Assembly (NCBI GenBank): GCA_964577825.1 | Contig: CAZOBJ010000148.1 | Location: forward strand, 1 to 6,262 | Origin: CAZOBJ01 sp964577825 | Lineage (GTDB): Bacteria > Planctomycetota > SZUA-567 > JAFGNG01 | Reading direction: 5' to 3' | DNA length: 6,262 bases | In this document: piece by piece, positions 1 to 6,117 of the stretch | Position numbering within the stretch: position 1 is the stretch's first letter | Layout: every line of letters starts with the position of its first letter | Translations under genes and position numbers: made by a program | Notes under the pieces: model-generated | What the model saw: only the letters and a program-made list of their open reading frames with translations | Told to the model about the DNA's origin: nothing | Database searches by the model: none

Positions 1-1351
1 GGCGGCCGGCCACGAACATGCAGTACGTGTCGTCCTCGCCCCAGCCGCTGTTCATAAACGTGTGTCCCACCGGGTCGGCGAAGTAGCGCGCGCGGGGCAG
101 CAGCGCCAGGACCTCGCGAATCTCCGCCGCCGTGTGGTCGGGCGGGGACATCAACAGCGGCGCCGCCGGCGTCTGGTACCAGTAGCCTCTCGGGTTCAGG
201 CAATCCTGATAGTCCATCGGCGCCAGGAACTGAGAGACCGCGGTCAAGGTATGGAGCGCGGCCGGATCCGCCACCCCCTCGTACAGATCAGCGGTGCGGT
301 ACAGGTAATGGGCGTAGGCCGTACCCCACTGGTTGTGGGTGTGGTATTCGTCGCTCCAGCCGTATCGAAGCCGGGGTCCCGTGGGCGCGACCATGTTCCA
401 CAAGATGTATTCGACCATGCGCATGTGCTGTGGATGGTATCGGGCGAAGTTCCCGCCAATGGCCGATCGCCAGGAATCGAGGAAGATGAGCTCGCCCTCG
501 GCATTCTGCGTCACGTACCCCATGGCGCTGTACAGATGCACGCCGTCCGGACCGCGCGACACCGTGTCGAAGATATGCAGATGCCGTTCGTATCCGTCGG
601 CAAGAAGCTGAGTGCAGGCCTCGTCCGTGGCGCCCTCCACGCCCGTGTGCAGGAACACGAGCCCCAGGTACCAGGCCGTGACCGTGTCGTAATACGTGTT
701 CACGTTCTCACGCATGTCCGCCTGCGAATACCAGCTCGTGTGGATTCCCTTCAACGGGCCGAACAGGGCCTTGCCGATGCGCTCGCGGTCCTGCTGGGGG
801 AGGTCGTTGTACAGCCAGTCATAGGCCGACAGCAAATGGATCCTCTTGTGACATCGGCCCAGGCTGTGAGGCCTGTTCCTCGACGCAAACGGTCTCTTCT
901 CGTTGGCTGTGGCGTAGAAGTCCGCTGCATGCCGCAGGAACGCCACGCCTCGATCGTAATAGGTCTTCTCCCCGGTCAACAGATACGCCAGGGCGGCGTG
1001 CGCGGCGAAGTATTCCCAGAAGCCCTCTCTGCGGTCTCGGACCTGTTCCTCGACCTGGTCCGGGGGCGTGGGATAGCCGTCCACTTGCTCGACCAGCTCG
1101 GCCAACCATTGCTCCTGTCTCGCGGTCAGGCCTTCGCGCCGGACCCGGGCCAGGATGTCCTGGTTGAGGAACAGGCGCGGATGGTCTGGTCGGATGTGCT
1201 CCAAAACCCAGGCGAAGTCCGGGGGCTCTGGCGGCTCGTCGGCGCCGCCCTCCGTCGCCGCGTCGGCTGGGGCGAACAGAACCGCCGCGCACAACGCCGC
1301 GAGTGCGACCACCCCAAGGCAACGGCCCAAACCCCGCTCCGTCCTTGCCAT
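1..1351 (-). CDS. Exported heparinase II/III-like protein, C-terminus beyond window (gene C)
   Basis: I translated this frame by hand: it is open for 450 codons from ATG at 1351 to the left edge, with no stop, so the C-terminal part is missing. A GGGAGG Shine-Dalgarno sits 6-7 bases before the ATG. Residues 1-31 form a Sec signal (basic start, hydrophobic core about 12-27, likely cleavage after ADA at 31). The mature region starts with IRPDHPRLFLN (53-63), the motif shared with genes A and B. It then has the helical toroid landmarks AYDWLYNDLP (176-185), an aromatic stretch near 219-235 and LDSWRSA (291-297). The edge falls near ARYFADP (421-427), which lines up with ARHF in A and B, just where their beta-rich domain begins; roughly 300 more residues are expected. 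C is clearly more diverged than A and B are from each other: it has Asp where they have His before SWR. Function is inferred as an uronic-acid polysaccharide lyase or a related glycan-binding protein; substrate unknown. It is probably the third gene of the operon. Confidence 0.85.
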   Translation of the reverse strand, partial: MARTERGLGRCLGVVALAALCAAVLFAPADAATEGGADEPPEPPDFAWVLEHIRPDHPRLFLNQDILARVRREGLTARQEQWLAELVEQVDGYPTPPDQVEEQVRDRREGFWEYFAAHAALAYLLTGEKTYYDRGVAFLRHAADFYATANEKRPFASRNRPHSLGRCHKRIHLLSAYDWLYNDLPQQDRERIGKALFGPLKGIHTSWYSQADMRENVNTYYDTVTAWYLGLVFLHTGVEGATDEACTQLLADGYERHLHIFDTVSRGPDGVHLYSAMGYVTQNAEGELIFLDSWRSAIGGNFARYHPQHMRMVEYILWNMVAPTGPRLRYGWSDEYHTHNQWGTAYAHYLYRTADLYEGVADPAALHTLTAVSQFLAPMDYQDCLNPRGYWYQTPAAPLLMSPPDHTAAEIREVLALLPRARYFADPVGHTFMNSGWGEDDTYCMFVAGR

Positions 1352-1368
1352 GAGAGCCCTCCCGTCGT
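1352..1368 (-). promoter_or_regulatory. Ribosome binding site of gene C
   Basis: The minus strand reads GACGGGAGGGCTCTC before the ATG at 1351. GGGAGG lies about 6-7 bases upstream of the start and supports it. The leader sequence differs from that shared by genes A and B. The rest of the B-C gap (1369-1442) shows no clear hairpin or promoter. Confidence 0.65.
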
Positions 1369-1442
1369 GAGACCGTTCCCTGTGTCGCATCCTGCCCGGA
1401 CCCGCCCATGCGTGCGTCCAGGCAACGCGTCCAATGCAGAAT

Positions 1443-3674
1443 CTAGTCCTCGAGCGCCAAGCCCGCCTGCGGCATGATTCTTTGAGTAAGAGGCCGGTTG
1501 ACGAGCATCGCCCCATCTTCTTCGATGCGGATGTGGCCGCCGACTTCACCCGTCTTGTTGAGCGCGATCGTGTGCGTGCGCGCGCCTACGGAGAAGGTGA
1601 GCTCGATCTGGTCCTCATTCTCGCTGACGTCACTTTCGACCATCTCCTCCACGGACTGGTCGGACGCTTGAATGAGATGCAGGAAGTAGTCCTGTTCGCG
1701 CGCAGCGCCCGGGGTCACATCCACGCGCCATCGGCCCATGGTGTCCGGCACCCGCCAGTTGTACTGCTTGCCAAATCTCTCCCACCAATCATCGCTCAGG
1801 GGCCAGTTTTGTCCGCGCGCCCAGAATTCCTTGCCCGGCCCGCCGATGGTTGTCAGCTCTGCGTCCGCGGGAACGAGCGTGCGGCAGAAGATGCGGCCCT
1901 CTTCCTGGTCAGCACGGAACTCCTTGCCTGAGATGACCGGTTCATAGGCCGTGTGCAAGAGCCACCGCTTCTCATGCTCGGCCTGGGTCGCGGTCACTCG
2001 GTCGAAGACCACGAAATGGTCCGGCGCCAAGAACAGGAACTGGCGCACCATCTGCGCGCACTTGTCCTCCGGATACAGGTCCGTGGCGTCGCTGACCGCG
2101 TACGCGAAGAGCCGATTCGTCTCGAAGGCGCGCGCCAGGCTCGCATGACCATGGTGCCCCTGCGTCTGGCCGCTGTCGCCGATGAGCACACAGTTGTGCG
2201 CAAAGGTCGTCTTCGTGTACTGGCGTTCGTGGGGTCGCGAGTTGCGCGTTCCGGTGTCGAGCGCCAGGAACCCCTGCTTGTAGATGGTGAACTGCGTCGC
2301 GTCGCGCTGCACCGAGGCGACCGGCCCGCCGCCGATGTTGAACAGGGCATAGGTGTCCGTCTCCGTGCTGCCGGAGCGCAGGAACAGGATGTTCGACTCC
2401 TCGAAATGGCGGGCCAGGGGCAGGCCCCCGGGCAGCTGCGCCTGCGGGTCCTCTTCGGCCGGCGACCAGATCGCGCTCCAGATGGGCAGATATCCGTACT
2501 TGCCGCCGCGCGCGAAACCGGTTCGCTTCCACAGTACGCGAGAGAGGTTCGTCATGTCCGGATGGGAGTCCTGGTAGAAGTACGCGTGCTGTACGCAGTA
2601 GCCGCCCATTACCTGCTTGGAGAACTCCTCGTACCCTGCGATGTGGTTGCCCTTGTGCCAGGAGTTCTCCAGACCGTAGTGGCGCAGGCCGGGGAGCAGG
2701 TTCCAGAAGACCCCGTTGGCGTACAGAGCGGCCGGGCCGAACCATGGGCGGGGGATGTCTTCGGACACGGCCGCGCGCCAGGAATGGTAGAACTTCCACT
2801 CGGAGTGAATCGTGGCCGGGAGCGCATACTCGACGCGCGGGTACTGGAAGTCCCCGTCGTCGCCGCGCGCCAGGGTGCGCACCGTGAGCATTTTGCAGTG
2901 GTCGTTGTATCCCTTTTGCAGGATCGCCAGGGCGCGCTCGTAGTCCTGGCCAGGAAGTTCCGGGTTCAGCAGGGTCAGGCCCGCGTACCACAGCATGTTG
3001 TCCCAATAGTAGAACGACCCGTGCCAGGAGTGATGATGGGGCGCGAATCGCTCCATGAACGCGTGCACGTGCCGGACCATGCGCGAACACAGGTCCGTGC
3101 GGTCCGGCGCGGGCAGGTCGTTGTACACCCAGTCGAATGCGGCCAGCCAGCTGAGCCGCGTGTACGCATAGTCCAGATGCGCCTCGCGCACCGCGCCCGC
3201 GTTTACGTTCGTGATCGTGTCGGCGGCGAGCACCTGGTCGTAGAAGTCGACGCTCTTCTCCAGCATCCGCTTGATCTTGGCCAAGAGCTCCTTGTCGCGG
3301 GTCACCCGGTACACGAAGGCGCCGGCCGCCAGCTCCTTGCCCCACTCTTGGGCCTCGATCGCCTCCAAAGGCGGCAGGCCGTCGACGACCTCTAGCATCT
3401 CCCGGTATTCTTCGTTCGCTTCACCGAGCGCGCGCGCCCTCATCCCGGGCCATAGCTCTTCGTTCATGAAGAGCCGCGGGTGGTCGGGCCGGATGAGCTC
3501 GGGCAGCTCCGCGGCGGACGGGATGGCGCCCTCGGGGTCGGGCAGCGTGCGCGCCTGCGCGTCGGGTTGTTCGGGCTGGCCCGCCGCGGCTCGGCCGGGT
3601 GGGCAGGCAAGAAACAAGGCCGCAACTGCGAACGTGGTGCCGATCATTGCGAACGTGCGCCGTATCGTTGTCAT
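1443..3674 (-). CDS. Exported heparinase II/III-like protein, DUF4962 plus lyase domain (gene B)
   Basis: This is a complete 743-residue protein, close to the length of Pedobacter heparinase II. The frame is open to 3845, but I chose ATG 3674. It has a strong GGAGGA Shine-Dalgarno and is followed at once by an export signal, whereas the extra 57 residues are Arg-rich and would overlap the end of gene A. The signal has MTTIRR, a hydrophobic core to about 23, then either a loose lipobox (FLAC, Cys24) or signal peptidase I cleavage near GRAAA (31). The toroid covers roughly 60-420: LIRPDHPRLF (60-69), FDWVYNDLP (180-188), GSFYYWDNMLWYAG (219-232), YHSWRAAV (296-303). The beta-rich domain follows, with ALDTGTRNS (471-479), AHNCVLI (492-498), a His cluster GHHGH (506-510), RQFLFLAPDHFVVFDRV (544-560), WLLHT (571-575) and QDYFLHLIQ (661-669). 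The His-Asn motif is typical of the family and its His is a likely catalytic residue. An acidic polysaccharide lyase acting outside the cytoplasm is likely; substrate unknown. It is a tandem paralogue of gene A. Confidence 0.93.
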   Translation of the reverse strand: MTTIRRTFAMIGTTFAVAALFLACPPGRAAAGQPEQPDAQARTLPDPEGAIPSAAELPELIRPDHPRLFMNEELWPGMRARALGEANEEYREMLEVVDGLPPLEAIEAQEWGKELAAGAFVYRVTRDKELLAKIKRMLEKSVDFYDQVLAADTITNVNAGAVREAHLDYAYTRLSWLAAFDWVYNDLPAPDRTDLCSRMVRHVHAFMERFAPHHHSWHGSFYYWDNMLWYAGLTLLNPELPGQDYERALAILQKGYNDHCKMLTVRTLARGDDGDFQYPRVEYALPATIHSEWKFYHSWRAAVSEDIPRPWFGPAALYANGVFWNLLPGLRHYGLENSWHKGNHIAGYEEFSKQVMGGYCVQHAYFYQDSHPDMTNLSRVLWKRTGFARGGKYGYLPIWSAIWSPAEEDPQAQLPGGLPLARHFEESNILFLRSGSTETDTYALFNIGGGPVASVQRDATQFTIYKQGFLALDTGTRNSRPHERQYTKTTFAHNCVLIGDSGQTQGHHGHASLARAFETNRLFAYAVSDATDLYPEDKCAQMVRQFLFLAPDHFVVFDRVTATQAEHEKRWLLHTAYEPVISGKEFRADQEEGRIFCRTLVPADAELTTIGGPGKEFWARGQNWPLSDDWWERFGKQYNWRVPDTMGRWRVDVTPGAAREQDYFLHLIQASDQSVEEMVESDVSENEDQIELTFSVGARTHTIALNKTGEVGGHIRIEEDGAMLVNRPLTQRIMPQAGLALED
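1669..1694. repeat. 26-bp exact direct repeat, copy in gene B
   Basis: This stretch is identical, base for base, to 4010-4035 in gene A. It encodes the core of the conserved QDYFLHLIQ motif on the minus strand. A second exact match of 17 bases lies at 1522-1538, paired with 3863-3879. Both reflect homology between the tandem genes and not a mobile element. They offer sites for recombination or gene conversion between A and B. Confidence 0.8.
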
Positions 3675-3688
3675 GGTCTTCCTCCGTA
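3675..3688 (-). promoter_or_regulatory. Ribosome binding site of gene B, decides its start
   Basis: The minus strand reads ACGGAGGAAGACC directly before the ATG at 3674. This, with the export signal that follows, supports 3674 over the more distant in-frame ATG at 3845. The near identity with the gene A leader shows that the A/B duplication included the translation start. Confidence 0.8.
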
Positions 3689-3697
3689 TACCCTGTC

Positions 3698-3742
3698 CCG
3701 TTCGCTGTCCGTATCCTCTGCGCAGACCGCGCGGTCGAACGG
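3698..3742. repeat. Nested inverted repeats in the A-B gap
   Basis: CCGTTCG (3698-3704) and CGAACGG (3736-3742) form a 7-bp inverted repeat. Overlapping its right arm is a perfect 12-base palindrome, GACCGCGCGGTC (3725-3736). There is no T-run on either side, so it is not a standard intrinsic terminator. It could be an operator, a processing hairpin or chance in GC-rich DNA. The rest of the 109-bp gap holds only the gene B ribosome binding site. Confidence 0.3.
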
Positions 3743-3783
3743 CAGGCATCCGCGGCCGTCGCCTTGTCACATCTTGCCCACAC

Positions 3784-5991
3784 TCACTCCTCAAGCGCCA
3801 GGCCCGCCTGGGGCATGATCTCCTGGGCGAGCGGGCGGTCGACAAGCATCTCGCCGCCTTCCTCGATGCGGATGTGGCCCCCGACCGGGCGGGTCTTGTT
3901 CAACGCGATCGTGTACGTGCGCGCGCCTGCGGAGAAGGTCAGCTCAATGCGATCTCCGACCTCGCGCACCTCGCTTTCGGCCATGCTCTGTGCGGACTGG
4001 TCCGCCACCTGAATGAGATGCAGGAAGTAGTCCTGCTCGCGCGCCGCGCCGGGGTGCACCTCCACGCGCCACCGGCCCATGATCTCGGGTACAATCCGGT
4101 TGTTCCGCTGCCGGGCCGGAAGAGCGCGCGCGTAGCTGCCCCACCAGCGGTCCGAGAGCGGCCAGTTCTTGCCGTCGGCCCAGAACTCTTTTCCGCGCCC
4201 GCCGATCTTCTCCAATCGCGCGTCCGCCGGGAGCAGGGTGCGGCAGAAGATGCGCCCCGTTCCCTGGTCCGCGCGGAAGGTCTTGTCCGTGACCGTGGGC
4301 TCGTTCGCGGTATGCAACAGCCACTTTTTCGGGTACTCGCTCCGTTCGGACCTCACCCGGTCGAATACGAGGAAGTGATCCGGCGCCAGAAACAGAAACT
4401 GGCGGACCATCTGCGCGCACTTGTCCGCGCGATACGTGGCCGTGGCGTCGCTCGCCGCGTACGCGAACCAGGGCGCGGTCTCGAACGCGAGCGCCTTGGC
4501 GTACTCGGGCTTGCGGTATTGGCCCCCGGCGTTGCTGCTCGTGTCGCGTCCGTACATGCCGATGAACTCCTCGCCCGGCATGCGGACGAGCACGCAGTTG
4601 TGCGCCACGCTCTGGGAGTAGTAGTCCTGCATGTGCGGGAAGGACTGGCGCGTGCCCGTGTCCAGGGCCAGGAACCCCCGCTTGTAAATGGCGAAGTGCG
4701 TGGCGTCGAACTGGTCCGAGCAGTCCACCCCGCCCCCGGCGTTGAAGAGCGCGTACGTGTCCGCAGGACCGCTGCCCGTGCGCATGAGGATGGTGCCGTT
4801 GCCCGCGAAGTGGCGCGCCAGGGGCAGGTTCTCCGGCAGCGTCCCCCCGCGCGCCTCCACCGGCGACCAGATCTCGCTCCAGATGGGCACGTACCCGTAC
4901 TTGCCCTTGCCGCGCTCGAAGCCCATGCGCTGCCACAGGAACCGCGACAGGTTGGCAAGCTGCGGATACAGGTCTTCGTAGAAATAGATGTGCTGGGCCA
5001 GGTACCCGGACAAGGGGTTGATGAGCCGCTCGAAGGGCACGTACCCGGGGTTGTGCCAGGCCTGGCCCAGGCCGAAGTGCTGGGGCTCGGGCAACAGGTT
5101 CCAGAACGCGTGGTTCGGCATGAGCGCGCTGTGATGCCACGCCCGCGGAATGTCCGGCCCCACCGCGGCCCGCCAGGAGTGGAAGAACTTGAACGTGGCG
5201 TCCGGGTACGCGGGCAGGGTGTACTCCAGGCGCGGCCGGAGCGCCCCGTCGTCCTGGCGGCAGCGTCCGCGCACCGCGAACATCTTCTGATGGTCGTTGT
5301 ACCCTTCCTGCAAAAGCTCGAGGGCCTTTGCGTAATGCGCCTCGTCCAGCCCGTCGTCGAGCAGGGCCACCCCGGCGTACCAGTACAGCTTGTCCGGCGT
5401 GTAGAACGAGCCGTTGTACCCGTCGGCGCCGGGGAATTTGTCCAGGTGCCTGTACACGTTGTCGATCATGTCCGAGGCGAGCCCGAGGCGCTCGTCCGGA
5501 TCGAGGTCGTTCCACACCCAGTCCATGGCCGCGAGCCACGACATCCGGTGGCCGCGCGGCGCGGACCCGTAGTTCTCGTGCCTGGGCACCTCGGCGTTGT
5601 ACACGTCCACGCTCGCGCGCAGCATCCTGCGGATCTTGGCGAGCAGGGCCTTGTCTCCGGTCATGAGGTACACGAACGCGCTGGGCGCGAGCGCCTCGGC
5701 CCAGTCCTTGCGCCCGATTGCGTCCACGTCCGGCAGCCCGGCCGCGATCTCGTACATGGCCTGGTAGGTCGCCTTGCCCTCGCCCAGCGCCCGCGCGCGC
5801 ATGCCCGGCCACATGTCTCTGTTGAGGAACAGCCGCGGATGGTCCGTCCGGATGAGCGACCGCAGCCTCGCCGCGGCCGGCGCGGACCGCGTGCGCGCCT
5901 CTCCGGCCCGCACCCCCGCGCCCGCAAGAGAAAGGCTGAGGCCCAGCATCAGGGCCCCGAGTCCCGCGAATGCGCGCTCGTTCCTTCCCAT
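3784..5991 (-). CDS. Exported heparinase II/III-like protein, DUF4962 plus lyase domain (gene A)
   Basis: This is a complete 735-residue protein and the first of the trio. The ATG at 5991 follows a GGAGGA Shine-Dalgarno and opens a clear Sec signal: MGRNER, hydrophobic 7-27, likely cleavage after VRA at 29. There is no lipobox Cys. The toroid occupies about 45-395: LIRTDHPRLF (46-55), MDWVWNDLD (156-164), GSFYTPDKLYWYAG (194-207), FHSWRAAV (270-277), AWHNPGY (311-317). The beta-rich heparinase II/III-like domain shows ALDTGTRQS (442-450), AHNCVLV (463-469), RQFLFLAPDHFLVFDRV (530-546), WLLHT (557-561) and QDYFLHLIQ (653-661). The next residues after His464-Asn465 differ from gene B: the stretch to the shared AFET motif is 15 residues longer and lacks the His cluster, which suggests a different substrate or metal requirement. 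A second, 6-residue excess lies before MGRWR (638-642). The protein probably cleaves an uronic-acid-containing polysaccharide by beta-elimination in the periplasm or outside the cell. The family assignment is firm; the substrate is not deducible. Confidence 0.94.
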   Translation of the reverse strand: MGRNERAFAGLGALMLGLSLSLAGAGVRAGEARTRSAPAAARLRSLIRTDHPRLFLNRDMWPGMRARALGEGKATYQAMYEIAAGLPDVDAIGRKDWAEALAPSAFVYLMTGDKALLAKIRRMLRASVDVYNAEVPRHENYGSAPRGHRMSWLAAMDWVWNDLDPDERLGLASDMIDNVYRHLDKFPGADGYNGSFYTPDKLYWYAGVALLDDGLDEAHYAKALELLQEGYNDHQKMFAVRGRCRQDDGALRPRLEYTLPAYPDATFKFFHSWRAAVGPDIPRAWHHSALMPNHAFWNLLPEPQHFGLGQAWHNPGYVPFERLINPLSGYLAQHIYFYEDLYPQLANLSRFLWQRMGFERGKGKYGYVPIWSEIWSPVEARGGTLPENLPLARHFAGNGTILMRTGSGPADTYALFNAGGGVDCSDQFDATHFAIYKRGFLALDTGTRQSFPHMQDYYSQSVAHNCVLVRMPGEEFIGMYGRDTSSNAGGQYRKPEYAKALAFETAPWFAYAASDATATYRADKCAQMVRQFLFLAPDHFLVFDRVRSERSEYPKKWLLHTANEPTVTDKTFRADQGTGRIFCRTLLPADARLEKIGGRGKEFWADGKNWPLSDRWWGSYARALPARQRNNRIVPEIMGRWRVEVHPGAAREQDYFLHLIQVADQSAQSMAESEVREVGDRIELTFSAGARTYTIALNKTRPVGGHIRIEEGGEMLVDRPLAQEIMPQAGLALEE
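4010..4035. repeat. 26-bp exact direct repeat, copy in gene A
   Basis: This is the partner of 1669-1694, offset by 2341 bases. Unequal crossing-over between the two would delete or duplicate exactly one gene-length unit and leave a functional A/B fusion. Confidence 0.8.
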
Positions 5992-6006
5992 GGTCGTCCT
6001 CCGTGT
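5992..6006 (-). promoter_or_regulatory. Ribosome binding site of gene A, shared with gene B
   Basis: The minus strand reads ACGGAGGACGACC immediately before the ATG at 5991, a strong Shine-Dalgarno with about 5-6 bases of spacing. Including the ATG, it matches the gene B leader at 15 of 16 positions. It fixes the start of gene A. Confidence 0.75.
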
Positions 6007-6027
6007 CAGTCAACCGTGCCCCGCGTC

Positions 6028-6058
6028 GCACCCGGCGACCGGGCCCGCCCGGCCGTGC
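6028..6058 (-). other. Possible hairpin in the gene A leader
   Basis: GCAC (6028-6031) can pair with GTGC (6055-6058), and inside it CCGGGC and GCCCGG (6039-6052) form a tight stem. If the promoter at 6090-6117 is real, this lies in the 5' untranslated region, roughly 40-65 bases before the ATG. There is no riboswitch class I recognise. Confidence 0.3.
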
Positions 6059-6089
6059 CGCAAGATCGCGCAACCCCTTGTCGCTGCGC

Positions 6090-6117
6090 ATCATGGTCCG
6101 CGCGCGGGCGAAGTCAA
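6090..6117 (-). promoter_or_regulatory. Candidate sigma70-type promoter for gene A and the operon
   Basis: On the minus strand, TTGACT (6117-6112, 5 of 6 to the -35 consensus) is followed after 16 bases by CATGAT (6095-6090, 4 of 6 to the -10 consensus, with the key A2 and T6 kept). Transcription would start near 6083, giving a leader of about 90 bases before the ATG of gene A. The short AT-richer patch around 6109-6120 stands out in an otherwise GC-saturated region. No comparable pair was found in the gaps before genes B or C. This is a hand match, not an experimentally supported site. Confidence 0.35.

Noticed and set aside
1369..1442. Terminator or promoter between genes B and C
   Set aside because: Only a 4-bp stem (GGAC/GTCC) with mismatches and no T-run; no acceptable -35/-10 pair.
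62..1477. Open plus-strand frame of 471 codons antisense to gene C
   Set aside because: It is Arg/Val-rich with no domain and runs opposite a gene with signal peptide and family motifs; GC-rich DNA leaves antisense frames open.
1972..3345. Minus-strand frame of 457 codons shifted against gene B
   Set aside because: It is Arg/Gly/Pro-rich, a typical alternative frame of a GC-rich gene, and overlaps gene B entirely.
1953..3395. Plus-strand frame of 480 codons opposite gene B
   Set aside because: No family resemblance; gene B is supported by paralogy with A in its own frame.
3675..3845. Upstream in-frame start for gene B at 3845
   Set aside because: It would add 57 basic residues before a perfect export signal and overlap the end of gene A; the ATG at 3674 has a strong Shine-Dalgarno.
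1443..5991. Repeats between A and B as a mobile element or CRISPR array
   Set aside because: The matches lie in corresponding codons of homologous genes, with no terminal inverted repeats, transposase or regular spacers.
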